A DNA stretch of 64,000 nt from positions 372,001-436,000 of the forward strand of contig JAGDZV010000002.1 in the NCBI GenBank assembly GCA_049115495.1, given 5' to 3'. Under the pieces are notes generated by a model. The model was not told the DNA's origin. It did no database searches and worked only from the letters and a program-made list of their open reading frames with translations. The DNA comes from JACPUW01 sp049115495. GTDB taxonomy: Bacteria > Bacteroidota > Bacteroidia > CAILMK01 > JACPUW01. Shown piece by piece: positions 16,279-25,020 of the stretch (positions within the stretch are counted from its first letter, which is position 1; every line of letters starts with the position of its first letter). The translations under genes and the position numbers were made by a program.

Positions 16279-16920
16279 ATGATAATGACTGAAATAGAGA
16301 AGATTAAAGCAGATATTGAGAGACTTAAGGCATATTTCAACAAGTTTGAATTAAGGCCACCAACTCAAAAAAACAATATCGAAGGTTTTAAAAAGTACTA
16401 TAAAAACCTGTCGCAAGAAGTTATTGACTTCTACAATTATTGCGATGGATTTGATGCCAATGTTGAGTATGATGTTGAAGGCGCCATTATTTCGCTAGAA
16501 GAACATCAAGAACGTATTGATCAAATCAGAACTGGAGAATATCCATTGTTTACTTACCAATTTCCAATAACTACTGATGGTTGCGGTAATTACGATTGCG
16601 TAATGTTTTTAGAAGGGGTAGGCAATAACAGCGTAGTTTTTTGGGATATAGATTATGGCCTTCCAAGCTTTTTAAAGGCAAGTTCTTTAAGCTCCTTCAT
16701 TACTTTCATGGTCAATGATCTTATTCAAAGATTTAATCCTGATGGCTCTGTGAAACCAGAGTTTAATTTAGATAACCCCGATCCGGCTGAAAGTGATTGG
16801 CCATTCAACTCTAAAAAAATGATGCTGAATGATCCAGGGCTAATTAAGCTTTATAAAAGTGATGAATTTGCCAAAGAGTTTGATGAGCCTGAAAGTTTAA
16901 AAACCTATCTTGGTTCTTGA
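16279..16920 (+). CDS. SMI1/KNR4 (SUKH) domain protein
   Basis: A 213-residue soluble protein with the SUKH fold pattern: an early LSQEVIDFYNYCDGF helix-loop, then an IISLEEHQERIDQIR segment, and PITTDGCGNYDCVMF with VVFWDIDYGLP. SUKH proteins often act as immunity proteins against contact-dependent toxins, and some have housekeeping roles. No toxin gene is next to it, so its partner is unknown. It follows the HD-protein gene by one base. Confidence 0.82.
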   Translation: MIMTEIEKIKADIERLKAYFNKFELRPPTQKNNIEGFKKYYKNLSQEVIDFYNYCDGFDANVEYDVEGAIISLEEHQERIDQIRTGEYPLFTYQFPITTDGCGNYDCVMFLEGVGNNSVVFWDIDYGLPSFLKASSLSSFITFMVNDLIQRFNPDGSVKPEFNLDNPDPAESDWPFNSKKMMLNDPGLIKLYKSDEFAKEFDEPESLKTYLGS

Positions 16921-16953
16921 TTAATTGGTTTTTCAAATAAAAAAGGTGCTTAT

Positions 16954-17523
16954 ATGTCAAACAACTTTTACCAGACTAAAGAAGGCGTAAGCCAATACAT
17001 AAAAATGGCTCAGGATGTTGACAGCAGTCAACTCATTGAAAAGCTTAAATCACATTTGCCAAATGGCGCTGCTTTGCTAGAACTTGGTTCGGGCCCCGGA
17101 ACTGATTGGCAATTGCTAAAGCAAAGCTTTGATGTAACCGGATCTGATTATTCAGCAGAGTTCATCAAACACCTAAAAGCAGAAATACCAAATGGTGAAT
17201 TCTTTGAATTGGATGCCGCAACTTTAGATATTGATAAAAAATTTGATGCGATATATTCTAACAAAGTATTACATCATTTGTCAGATGCTAAGTTGGCCAG
17301 TTCTATTGTAAATCAAGATAAGATATTGAAGCCCAATGGCATTATCTGTCATTCGTTTTGGAAGGGTGTAGGAGATGAGATTTTCAATGGCCTTTTTGTT
17401 AACTACTATGAAGCAACAGATCTAAAAAAGGCTTTTGAAAAGAGCTTTGAAATAATATCGATTGAGACTTATAAAGAATTTGATGCAGATGACTCCTTGG
17501 TTTTAATTGCCAAAAAGAAGTGA
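16954..17523 (+). CDS. Class I SAM-dependent methyltransferase
   Basis: A 189-residue Rossmann methyltransferase. Motif I is ALLELGSGPGTDWQLL around residue 40, followed by VTGSDYSAEFI (motif II) and FDAIYSNKVLHHL (motif IV). The C-terminal part is short. Substrate unknown; small-molecule type. The start of the next gene follows the stop by one base. Confidence 0.9.
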   Translation: MSNNFYQTKEGVSQYIKMAQDVDSSQLIEKLKSHLPNGAALLELGSGPGTDWQLLKQSFDVTGSDYSAEFIKHLKAEIPNGEFFELDAATLDIDKKFDAIYSNKVLHHLSDAKLASSIVNQDKILKPNGIICHSFWKGVGDEIFNGLFVNYYEATDLKKAFEKSFEIISIETYKEFDADDSLVLIAKKK

Positions 17524-17524
17524 C

Positions 17525-18064
17525 ATGAGTAATATTCAGCTAAGGGATATGGTGGAATCTGATGCCGAATTCATTGCAGATTATTGGCTTAATTCAGATC
17601 CTGACTTTCTAATTTCAATGGGAGTTGATTTAGATAAATTACCACCAAGAGAAGGTTTAATTAATATGCTGAAGGCACAGGTAAACAAGCCTGACCAAGA
17701 GAAAGCATCTTTAGCCCAAATTCTTGTTATTGATGGTAAACCAAGCGGCCATTGCAATGTAAATGAAATAGAATATGGTGTATCAGCCAAAATGCACTTG
17801 CACATTTGGAATGCAAGTGATAGAAAATCAGGCGTAGGTACACAAATGGTAAAAAAAGCGATTCCAGTTTTTTTTGATAGGCTGAAAATTAAAACCCTTT
17901 GGTGCGAACCTGCGGCTAATAATCCAGCGCCAAATAAAACATTACCAAAACTTGGTTTTGAATTTGTGAAATCGCATGTGGTTGTTCCTGGTTCTCTGTG
18001 CTTTAAACAAGAAGCGAATCTGTATGAGCTTACATCTGACAATTACGAAGCATATTACCTATGA
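17525..18064 (+). CDS. GNAT family N-acetyltransferase
   Basis: A 179-residue protein starting at ATG 17525, directly after the methyltransferase. A GNAT core is visible: IQLRDMVESDAEFIADYW strand and helix, then LHIWNASDRKSGVGTQMVKKAIPVFFD with the acetyl-CoA loop SGVGTQ, then the NNPAPNKTLPKLGFEFVKS segment. It is related to RimJ/RimL-type enzymes. Substrate unknown. Confidence 0.87.
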   Translation: MSNIQLRDMVESDAEFIADYWLNSDPDFLISMGVDLDKLPPREGLINMLKAQVNKPDQEKASLAQILVIDGKPSGHCNVNEIEYGVSAKMHLHIWNASDRKSGVGTQMVKKAIPVFFDRLKIKTLWCEPAANNPAPNKTLPKLGFEFVKSHVVVPGSLCFKQEANLYELTSDNYEAYYL

Positions 18065-18086
18065 TGGAATCCAAATCGTTTAATGA

Positions 18087-18127
18087 TTGATATAAACACT
18101 TTTCATAATTCAAAGTGTTATAAATCA
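18087..18127. other. Inverted repeat between acetyltransferase and fdhF-like gene
   Basis: AACACTTT at 18095-18102 pairs with AAAGTGTT at 18112-18119, and flanking TTGAT and ATCAA extend the symmetry. It lies in a 123-base gap upstream of the oxidoreductase at 18188. It may be a terminator without a strong T-run or an operator. Confidence 0.4.
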
Positions 18128-18187
18128 ATAGAACCATAAAGTGAAATCATTGTTTTTGCACCAAGAACAAATACTTGGCTGCTTATT

Positions 18188-20536
18188 ATGGACAATGGAA
18201 AAATCAATGCAACGAGCAATGATGCTTATAGCTCTAGCTTGGTGAAAAAGGCTGTACCGCCAGAGAATTTCACTAATGGAAAAGTTGAGAAGCAAGCCGG
18301 TAAAGCTGCTGGAATAAAGGGCGTTACAGTTGCTTTAAAACATATAAACGATGAGATTGGCGCCAATGCAATGACCAATGTAATGCCCAAACTCAACCAA
18401 TTTGATGGTTTTGATTGTCCTGGTTGTGCCTGGCCCGATCCTGACGAAAAGCGCTCGTTCTTAGCCGAGTATTGCGAAAACGGTGCAAAAGCTGTAGCTG
18501 AAGAAGCTACTCAAAAAAAGGCCGACCCAGCATTTTGGGCCAAACATTCAGTTTTTGAGCTGACCAATTTTAGCGATTACGAATTGGGTAAATCGGGTAG
18601 AATTACCCACCCAATGTATTTACCAGAAGGTGCTACTCATTACCAACCCATAGCATGGGAGCAAGCATTTGATATTATCGCCCATGAGCTTAAAAAGTTA
18701 AGTGATCCAAACGAAGCGATTTTTTATACATCGGGCCGAACGAGCAATGAAGCAGCGTTTATTTACCAATTATTTGTTCGCTTTTTTGGCACCAATAATT
18801 TACCAGACTGTAGCAACATGTGCCACGAGAGCAGTGGAGTGGCATTAACCAAAACCCTTGGATTGGGTAAAGGCTCTGTTAAGCTTGAAGATTTTAAGAA
18901 AGCTGATGTAATCATGATCTTCGGCCAAAATCCTGGTACCAATCATCCTCGTATGCTTAGCTCGCTTGAAGAAGCCAAGAAGCAGGGCGTCAAAGTAATT
19001 TCAGTTAATCCGCTAAAAGAGCCAGGTTTAATCAAGTTTAAAAATCCGCAAGGTTTAAGCTTGTTGAAATCCACTGCCATATCTGACCATTATCTACAAG
19101 TTAAAATCAACGGCGACCATGCCTTGCTAAAGGCCATTCTTTACTTGCTAAATAAGAAAGAAGCAGCCGCTGCTGGAACCGTATTTGATCTTGATTTTAT
19201 TAAAACACATACCACCGGCTATAATGATTTAATTGAATCAATAAAGCAAGAAGATTTTGATGATTTTGTGAAACAGAGTGGTGTCTCAAAAGATGAAATT
19301 GAGTTGGTTGCTGATTTATTAGCAAAAAATGAGAAGATCATTATTTGTTGGGCCATGGGCTTAACACAGCATAAAAACGGAGTAGCCACCATACAAGAAA
19401 TTGTAAATCTGTTGTTGTTAAAAGGCAGCATTGGAAAGCCAGGAGCAGGTACTTGTCCGGTGCGTGGCCATAGCAATGTGCAAGGCGATAGAACCATGGG
19501 GATTTATGAGAAACCAAAGGCGGATTTTCTAGATAAGCTAGAAGAAGTTTTTGATAGAAAAATGCCTCGAGAAAATGGATGGGATGTTGTAGAAGCCATT
19601 CATGCCATGGGTCAAGGCAAAGGCAAGGTATTCTTTGCAATGGGCGGCAATTTTTTATCAGCAACCCCTGATACATTAGCCACAGCAAAAGCACTTGAGA
19701 ATTGTGAATTAACCGTACAGGTTTCAACCAAACCCAATAGAAGCCATTTAATTCACGGCAAAAGCGCATTGATATTGCCATGCTTGGGTAGAAGCGAAGA
19801 AGATGCACAGGCTACAGGTAACCAGTTTGTAAGCGTTGAAAACTCAATGGGCGTAGTGCATCAAAGCCAAGGAGATAGAAAACCAGCTTCAAATCATCTC
19901 AAGAGCGAAGCAAGAATAGTTTCAGAGTTGGCGGCAAGGGTTTTTGCTAATGAAGAATCAATCAACTGGCTTTCTTTGAGCGATAATTACGATAATATTA
20001 GAGATCTAATAGCTCAAGTAGTACCAGGGTTTGAAAACTACAACTCAAGAGTTAGGCAAAAAGGCGGTTTCTACTTGCCAAACGGCCCAAGAGAAAATGA
20101 CTTTTGGACTGAAGATAAAAAGGCGCATTTAACCGTAAATCGATTAAACCAGATTTCGGTTGCTGAAGATAAATACGTGCTAATGACTATCAGAAGTCAT
20201 GATCAATTCAATACAACTGTTTATGGGCTTGACGATAGATACCGCGGGGTTTATAATGAGCGTAGAGTGCTCTTTATGAATCTTGATGATATGAAGAAGG
20301 AAGGACTCGAAAAAGGTTCTGTAGTTAACCTTACCAGCCATTTTAATGGAGAAGAACGTCATGCTTACCGTTTTATCGCTATTCCTTATGATATTCCAAA
20401 AGGATGTACTGGTGCATATTTCCCTGAAACAAATGTTTTGGTACCGCTAGATAGCACGGCCGATGAGTCTAATACACCAACATCAAAATCTATTGTTATT
20501 ACCATTGAGAAAGTAGGAGAGAAAGTGGTTATTTAA
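18188..20536 (+). CDS. FdhF/YdeP-family molybdopterin oxidoreductase
   Basis: A 782-residue protein of the FdhF/YdeP branch of the DMSO-reductase superfamily. An N-terminal FDGFDCPGCAWPDP segment (around residue 75-88) is characteristic of this branch. Molybdopterin-binding blocks follow: FYTSGRTSNEAAFIYQLF, NMCHESSGVALTKTLG, MIFGQNPGTNHPRM, GTCPVRGHSNVQGDRTMG and a late RSHDQFNTTVYGLDDRYRG near residue 680. The canonical N-terminal four-cysteine iron-sulfur motif of true formate dehydrogenases is absent. Function in YdeP relatives is linked to acid resistance and aldehyde or formate metabolism but is unsettled. No fdhD or other cofactor gene is adjacent. Confidence 0.9.
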   Translation: MDNGKINATSNDAYSSSLVKKAVPPENFTNGKVEKQAGKAAGIKGVTVALKHINDEIGANAMTNVMPKLNQFDGFDCPGCAWPDPDEKRSFLAEYCENGAKAVAEEATQKKADPAFWAKHSVFELTNFSDYELGKSGRITHPMYLPEGATHYQPIAWEQAFDIIAHELKKLSDPNEAIFYTSGRTSNEAAFIYQLFVRFFGTNNLPDCSNMCHESSGVALTKTLGLGKGSVKLEDFKKADVIMIFGQNPGTNHPRMLSSLEEAKKQGVKVISVNPLKEPGLIKFKNPQGLSLLKSTAISDHYLQVKINGDHALLKAILYLLNKKEAAAAGTVFDLDFIKTHTTGYNDLIESIKQEDFDDFVKQSGVSKDEIELVADLLAKNEKIIICWAMGLTQHKNGVATIQEIVNLLLLKGSIGKPGAGTCPVRGHSNVQGDRTMGIYEKPKADFLDKLEEVFDRKMPRENGWDVVEAIHAMGQGKGKVFFAMGGNFLSATPDTLATAKALENCELTVQVSTKPNRSHLIHGKSALILPCLGRSEEDAQATGNQFVSVENSMGVVHQSQGDRKPASNHLKSEARIVSELAARVFANEESINWLSLSDNYDNIRDLIAQVVPGFENYNSRVRQKGGFYLPNGPRENDFWTEDKKAHLTVNRLNQISVAEDKYVLMTIRSHDQFNTTVYGLDDRYRGVYNERRVLFMNLDDMKKEGLEKGSVVNLTSHFNGEERHAYRFIAIPYDIPKGCTGAYFPETNVLVPLDSTADESNTPTSKSIVITIEKVGEKVVI

Positions 20537-20616
20537 CCCTTTTGTAATGTGAAGCCGGCGAGACATCTAAGTTGAATTAATAAGTGTTATCTCCGTGAAT
20601 CGGAAATCATAAAGAA

Positions 20617-21024
20617 TCAAATCAACTTGGTTACTTCAATTCTTGAAACCACTTCATCTTTGAAAATCTCAATGGTATAGCTGCCTTTTGGATATTGCAT
20701 AAGCTCAAGGTCTAGAGGTAAAGAGACCGAACTAAGCTTGGCTGTTACTCCATTGCTGCCTTTAATTATAATCTCAACGGTTGTATTTGTACTCGATGAT
20801 AAATGTAAGTAAGTAGCAGTAGGAATAGGAAAAACTGATACGGTTAATCCTTCGTTAAGCTGGTATTGCTCCCTATACATAGAGGGAAGGGTAATCTCAG
20901 TAATTGCTGATACACGGAGTTCGGAATCTTCATCTGCTCCATTGTCTTTTTCATAGGCGCTCCCCATTAAAATCAGTGAAATCATGAGTAAAACAAGTTT
21001 GATTATGGGCTTAACGATTGACAC
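20617..21024 (-). CDS. Small secreted protein with a T9SS-like C-terminal domain
   Basis: A 135-residue protein; the first start codon is GTG at 21024, with a possible later ATG. An N-terminal hydrophobic segment (KLVLLMISLILMGSA) is a signal peptide. The second half, VSVFPIPTATYLHL to YPKGSYTIEIFKDEVVSRIEVTKLI, has the shape of the type A sorting domain of type IX secretion, although the usual NP is changed to IP. There is almost no other mature protein, only about 40 residues between the signal and this domain. This makes it an odd minimal T9SS substrate or a remnant of a larger gene. Confidence 0.65.
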   Translation of the reverse strand: MSIVKPIIKLVLLMISLILMGSAYEKDNGADEDSELRVSAITEITLPSMYREQYQLNEGLTVSVFPIPTATYLHLSSSTNTTVEIIIKGSNGVTAKLSSVSLPLDLELMQYPKGSYTIEIFKDEVVSRIEVTKLI

Positions 21025-21059
21025 AGTCCAAACCTAGCCAACGGCACAACTCTTTTTTG

Positions 21060-21073
21060 ATGACCTAGGTCAT
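21060..21073. promoter_or_regulatory. Palindromic site, possible operator
   Basis: ATGACCTAGGTCAT is a perfect 14-base palindrome 36 bases upstream of the start of the minus-strand secreted protein, inside a 269-base intergenic gap. Its TGAC...GTCA shape resembles Crp/Fnr-family operators in general terms. The rest of the gap (21074-21293) has no clear gene. Confidence 0.4.
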
Positions 21074-21293
21074 GTACGCAGCTTCAAATGAATTTCTAGG
21101 CTTTCATAATCCTCAATTATGCTAACCGATGAGAAATGATATTTTTGGTTTGCTATTGATTGCTATTCTTTAGCTAAATGAACATTAAAAAGGTCAAAAT
21201 GAATACAAAAGTTAGGCTATGCAGTTTTAGATTTAGGATTAAGTACTATTTCTTCAGCATTTATATTAAACCAATAAGCGCCAAGAGTCTGTT

Positions 21294-21671
21294 ATGAGTT
21301 TACAAGGGTTAATTGAAAACGACAATGAAAATCAAATACTTGAGTTTCTTCTACCTTATTTCGATAACAATATTGCACTCACGCAACAAGAAAAAGAGAT
21401 ACTCCTTGGCTACAGCGCAGTTGACTTTGTATTACTCGGCTTAATTGGCCTCCTAACCCAAGACGTTCCAAGAATCCTTTTAGGAAAAGTATGTCATCAC
21501 ACACAAATTCGCGAAAAATGTAGGGCATTTAAACATGATCTAAGCCATCTGCAAACAATTGCGGATACTTATATGGAGGTTGAACATAGTGAAGCCGATG
21601 AATTTGTTTATCGAAATGTTATGTTGATATATCCGAGAGACCGTGTTGATGTTAATGGTCAATTGAAATAG
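21294..21671 (+). CDS. Hypothetical protein
   Basis: A 125-residue protein with no recognised family. It is mostly helical: a hydrophobic stretch VDFVLLGLIGLLTQDVPRILLG around 45-65 could be a re-entrant or single membrane helix, then a Cys/His-containing segment (KVCHHTQIREKCRAFKHDLSHL), then an acidic tail. The His and Cys residues might bind a metal, which is only a guess. It stands alone in a wide intergenic region and might be a small regulatory protein. Confidence 0.5.
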   Translation: MSLQGLIENDNENQILEFLLPYFDNNIALTQQEKEILLGYSAVDFVLLGLIGLLTQDVPRILLGKVCHHTQIREKCRAFKHDLSHLQTIADTYMEVEHSEADEFVYRNVMLIYPRDRVDVNGQLK

Positions 21672-21828
21672 TTTATCAAGTCAAAATTATGAAGGAGTGT
21701 ACTTTGTTGAAATTTAGCATGTTAGCCTGTTCTAAAGGTTTATTTACATTCAATTTACACTGTTTTACTCTGCTTTTACGGGCAATATTGATTAGCTAAT
21801 TACTTTTAGCTGAACAATTAATAATCAC

Positions 21829-22737
21829 ATGATATTCAAAATCACTCCCGCTTTTATACTATTCATAGTATTGGCAACTTCATGTTCTCAAGCAGTAAAA
21901 TCCGAACTTACCAATGATGAAATGCATGATTCAAACACTGAACAAAATGAAATTGAGCAACACAGTTTTGGCGGTTGGTATTGTCCTGATAATTTGTTTG
22001 GTTTACCGGCAGTAAATATTCAAGAATGGGAAAAGGTGCCTGTTGTAAATGGAAGACTGCCTACTCAGGAAGAAACAAAAAGTGGAGCAGCACTAATTTT
22101 TGTTGACAAAGACAAGTTTCCAGATGCTAAGCCATTAGACGTAAAAATGCCCAAGCTGGCGCGTTTTAAAAGCCCATATACAAATAGAGATGAGATTATA
22201 ATAGTATTTCAAACCGTAGTGGTACAACAAGACACCATTGTGGGCTACCGCTATTTAAACGGTGGAAATGGAAGTTCAAGGTACAATGAAGTTAACTTTT
22301 TAACCGAAACCGAAATCAATGAAATTCCCGAGTCTCAATTTGTTCAATTAAGGATTCAGATAAAGGCAACACCCGAACAAATATGGCAGGTAATAACAAG
22401 TCCAATAAGAAATGGCCAGTTTATTCCAATTTTTGAAGGTGATAATGATGTGAAAGAAAATTGGAGAGATGAAACCAATTTAAACTTTACTTATAGTAAA
22501 TCGGGAAACCTTACATCTGACTTTGCGAATCTATTGTACGGCAATTATTACATTCAAAATGACTATGATAATGAATATAATTATTCAGAAAAGTTCATGA
22601 TCTCTAACAGTGAAGAAGATAGCAGCACTTGCGAGCTGATCATATCATGTGGTCCCTTCGGAAAAGACTATGAGCAACAGTTAGAATTAATCACTAAATG
22701 GGCCAATAGAGTAAAAGAGCTCAGCCAAGGTAATTAG
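21829..22737 (+). CDS. Putative lipoprotein with SRPBCC-like domain
   Basis: A 302-residue protein with signal peptide ending LATSC (Cys19) and an acidic linker. The C-terminal half begins VQLRIQIKATPEQIWQVITSP, typical of the first strand and helix of START/SRPBCC ligand-binding folds, and ends with a long helix EQQLELITKWANRVKELS as that fold requires. A hydrophobic ligand is likely. The middle region, around GYRYLNGGNGSSRYN, has no known domain. Convergent with the transporter downstream. Confidence 0.65.
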   Translation: MIFKITPAFILFIVLATSCSQAVKSELTNDEMHDSNTEQNEIEQHSFGGWYCPDNLFGLPAVNIQEWEKVPVVNGRLPTQEETKSGAALIFVDKDKFPDAKPLDVKMPKLARFKSPYTNRDEIIIVFQTVVVQQDTIVGYRYLNGGNGSSRYNEVNFLTETEINEIPESQFVQLRIQIKATPEQIWQVITSPIRNGQFIPIFEGDNDVKENWRDETNLNFTYSKSGNLTSDFANLLYGNYYIQNDYDNEYNYSEKFMISNSEEDSSTCELIISCGPFGKDYEQQLELITKWANRVKELSQGN

Positions 22738-22782
22738 CAAGATTATCTAATTAGGACATTAAAGAATTAGCTAATTACCCAA

Positions 22783-25020
22783 TTACTTAATCTCTTTCTC
22801 TTTTGCAGAGTTTACAAACAATATGTTTCCAACATCATCGTAGCCGTTAAACACTTCAGTGCCCTGTTCGGTAATATCACTGTCGTTAAAGCCTACTAGT
22901 GTAAGGTCGGCATCGTTTGAGTATTTCTGGATTAACATTTTTTCGTGAATTCCTTCTTTTTGAGAAATTACATTAATGTTATTGGCCGAAATTGGTAATC
23001 GACCAGTACTGGTCATTTGAATAAGTCTTTCTTTTTCTTGTTGTAGCTCTTCTTCTGGGTAAAAAGCAAATATTTTTATGGTGCCGTCAGCCCATTCTGA
23101 ATGCCCCAAAATAATGTAGGCCAATAAGATCATGAGATTTGCATTTTCGAGCTCATCATTACTCAGCCAAATATGTATTTCTTTTTTTAGGCCAAACGCT
23201 TTTTCTGAAGAGCCCAAGATCATCAGATCAAAATCAACTGATTGTATTAGGCTGTAATTCTTAACAATATCATCTAAATTTTCAGGTGAGCTTTTGCTAA
23301 ATTCAAACATGAGCATATTATTCTCATGACCCGAAACACCAGGTAATTGAATAATTTGAGCAAGTGCAGACGTGTATGATGGAGAAATGAGCGTATCAAC
23401 ATACACATTACTCTTCATGGTTTGAGTTTGCTTTAGTAGGCGTTTTTTAGCTTCATCGGCTTGCAGGTTCGAATTCTCATTTAAGAAATCTTCTATGTAA
23501 TGCACATAAGTGCCAAATCCATATCGATGACTTACCCAACGCATTAGATCAAAAGCTCCCAAACGTTGAAACGAATAACGCGATACACAAACAACTGATG
23601 GTCTCCAGTAGTCATCTGGTCTTTCTGTATTTTGCTTCTGAAGAAATACTTGTAACTGTCGGCTCAACTGAAATATAGCTCCCTGAAAAATCATGGCCAT
23701 TCCTTCGTTGGTTTTACGAGCATTAGTAACGGCAAAATAGATAATTATCATTACGATAACAGAAAGTGATGCATAGAAAAACTCCATTCTAAACATCAAG
23801 TAAATACAGGCCAAAGCGCCAATAAGCGATAGATACCATCTCGATCTAAAAACAGGTCGGTAAGCAGGGTCTGCCGCGAAATGCTCCATAAAAGAAATCA
23901 AACAAATAGCACCATAGCTCACTAAAAAGAACATGGCAATAATCTGTGCTACAAAGTCTACATTACCCATAAATATGAAAACAAAGGCAATGATTACAGT
24001 TACCAAAGTACTATTTATAGGTTCGCCATCACGGCCCCTTGCAAAGGCTAGCCACTTATTGGTTTTATCGTTAGGGAAAATCTTATCATTAGCCAATGCT
24101 TGTAGTGTTCTAGGAGCCACCAAAATACTTCCAATTGCACTTGAAAGGGTGGCGCAGGCCAAGCCAATAGGAATTATTGGACCCCATATGGCAATATCGC
24201 GCATGGTCATGTTGCCTGATGCCAAAGTATACGGGTTTGCCGATAAAGAAAGCTTTAGCGCCACAAAAATGTAAATTAACATTCCGGCAATGGTCGCCGC
24301 CATGGTTCCCACAGGAATAGATTTTCTCGGATCTTTCAAGTCTCCAGATAAGCCTACACCAGCGGCCATTCCAGTAAAGGCCGGGAAACAAATGGCAAAT
24401 ACAGTGAAAAAATCATCATTGCCTTTTATGGTTTTGCTTAAGAAATTCTCTTTTGGTACATATTCGGTATCACCCATAAAAAAGAAAATGAGCGAGAGAA
24501 TAAGTACACCGGCAACAACATATAAGGCTTGCATGCCCATGTTGGCACCACGTCTAAACACTAATAATGTCAGAATTAACATTAGCGGAATGCTCATAAA
24601 ACGCGGATCCCTAAAATCTAGCCCCGTTTGCATATCAAGCATTTCATAAAAAGGTGATAGTTCTGGTAGCTTGGCTATTTCTGCAAATGCAATAATGTAA
24701 AATGCCACACTAATGGCCTGAGAAAGGAATAAAGAAACACCAACCGCAGCACCAATATTAATTCCAAAAGAGCGTGAGATTATAAAATAGGCACCACCAC
24801 CTTCAACCTTTTGGTTGGTTGCAATTTCGGCGATAGCCATTGCAGTTGGAATGGTAACTATATGACCAATTATAACAATGGCCAGCGTGCCCCAAAACCC
24901 TACATTCCCTACGGCGTAATCAAACCTTAAGAAAAGAATTGCGCCAAGAATAGTTGATATTGAAGTAAGGAAAACCGGCGCGGTACCAAAACCTTTTTTT
25001 ACCGTAGCGGTATTATCCAT
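22783..25020 (-). CDS. SLC12-like amino acid permease / cation-chloride transporter
   Basis: A 745-residue membrane protein of the APC superfamily. About 12 hydrophobic helices are in the first 440 residues, starting with TSISTILGAILFLRFDYAVG, the unwound helix-1 type motif of the cation-chloride cotransporter (SLC12) branch, and EGGGAYFIISRSFG in helix 3. The remaining 300 residues are a soluble domain with USP-like strands, for example FDLMILGSSEKAFG and ADLTLVGFNDSD. Substrate could be an amino acid or K+/Cl-; the SLC12-like domain order favours ions. Its start overlaps the upstream peptidase by 8 bases (25013-25020), so they are cotranscribed. Confidence 0.9.
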   Translation of the reverse strand: MDNTATVKKGFGTAPVFLTSISTILGAILFLRFDYAVGNVGFWGTLAIVIIGHIVTIPTAMAIAEIATNQKVEGGGAYFIISRSFGINIGAAVGVSLFLSQAISVAFYIIAFAEIAKLPELSPFYEMLDMQTGLDFRDPRFMSIPLMLILTLLVFRRGANMGMQALYVVAGVLILSLIFFFMGDTEYVPKENFLSKTIKGNDDFFTVFAICFPAFTGMAAGVGLSGDLKDPRKSIPVGTMAATIAGMLIYIFVALKLSLSANPYTLASGNMTMRDIAIWGPIIPIGLACATLSSAIGSILVAPRTLQALANDKIFPNDKTNKWLAFARGRDGEPINSTLVTVIIAFVFIFMGNVDFVAQIIAMFFLVSYGAICLISFMEHFAADPAYRPVFRSRWYLSLIGALACIYLMFRMEFFYASLSVIVMIIIYFAVTNARKTNEGMAMIFQGAIFQLSRQLQVFLQKQNTERPDDYWRPSVVCVSRYSFQRLGAFDLMRWVSHRYGFGTYVHYIEDFLNENSNLQADEAKKRLLKQTQTMKSNVYVDTLISPSYTSALAQIIQLPGVSGHENNMLMFEFSKSSPENLDDIVKNYSLIQSVDFDLMILGSSEKAFGLKKEIHIWLSNDELENANLMILLAYIILGHSEWADGTIKIFAFYPEEELQQEKERLIQMTSTGRLPISANNINVISQKEGIHEKMLIQKYSNDADLTLVGFNDSDITEQGTEVFNGYDDVGNILFVNSAKEKEIK

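Noticed and set aside
17581..18042. 153-residue minus-strand frame opposite the second acetyltransferase
   Set aside because: Shadow of the GNAT frame, which has clear motifs.
19341..19808. 155-residue minus-strand frame within the fdhF-like gene
   Set aside because: Shadow of a well-supported gene on the other strand; no start signal or family match.
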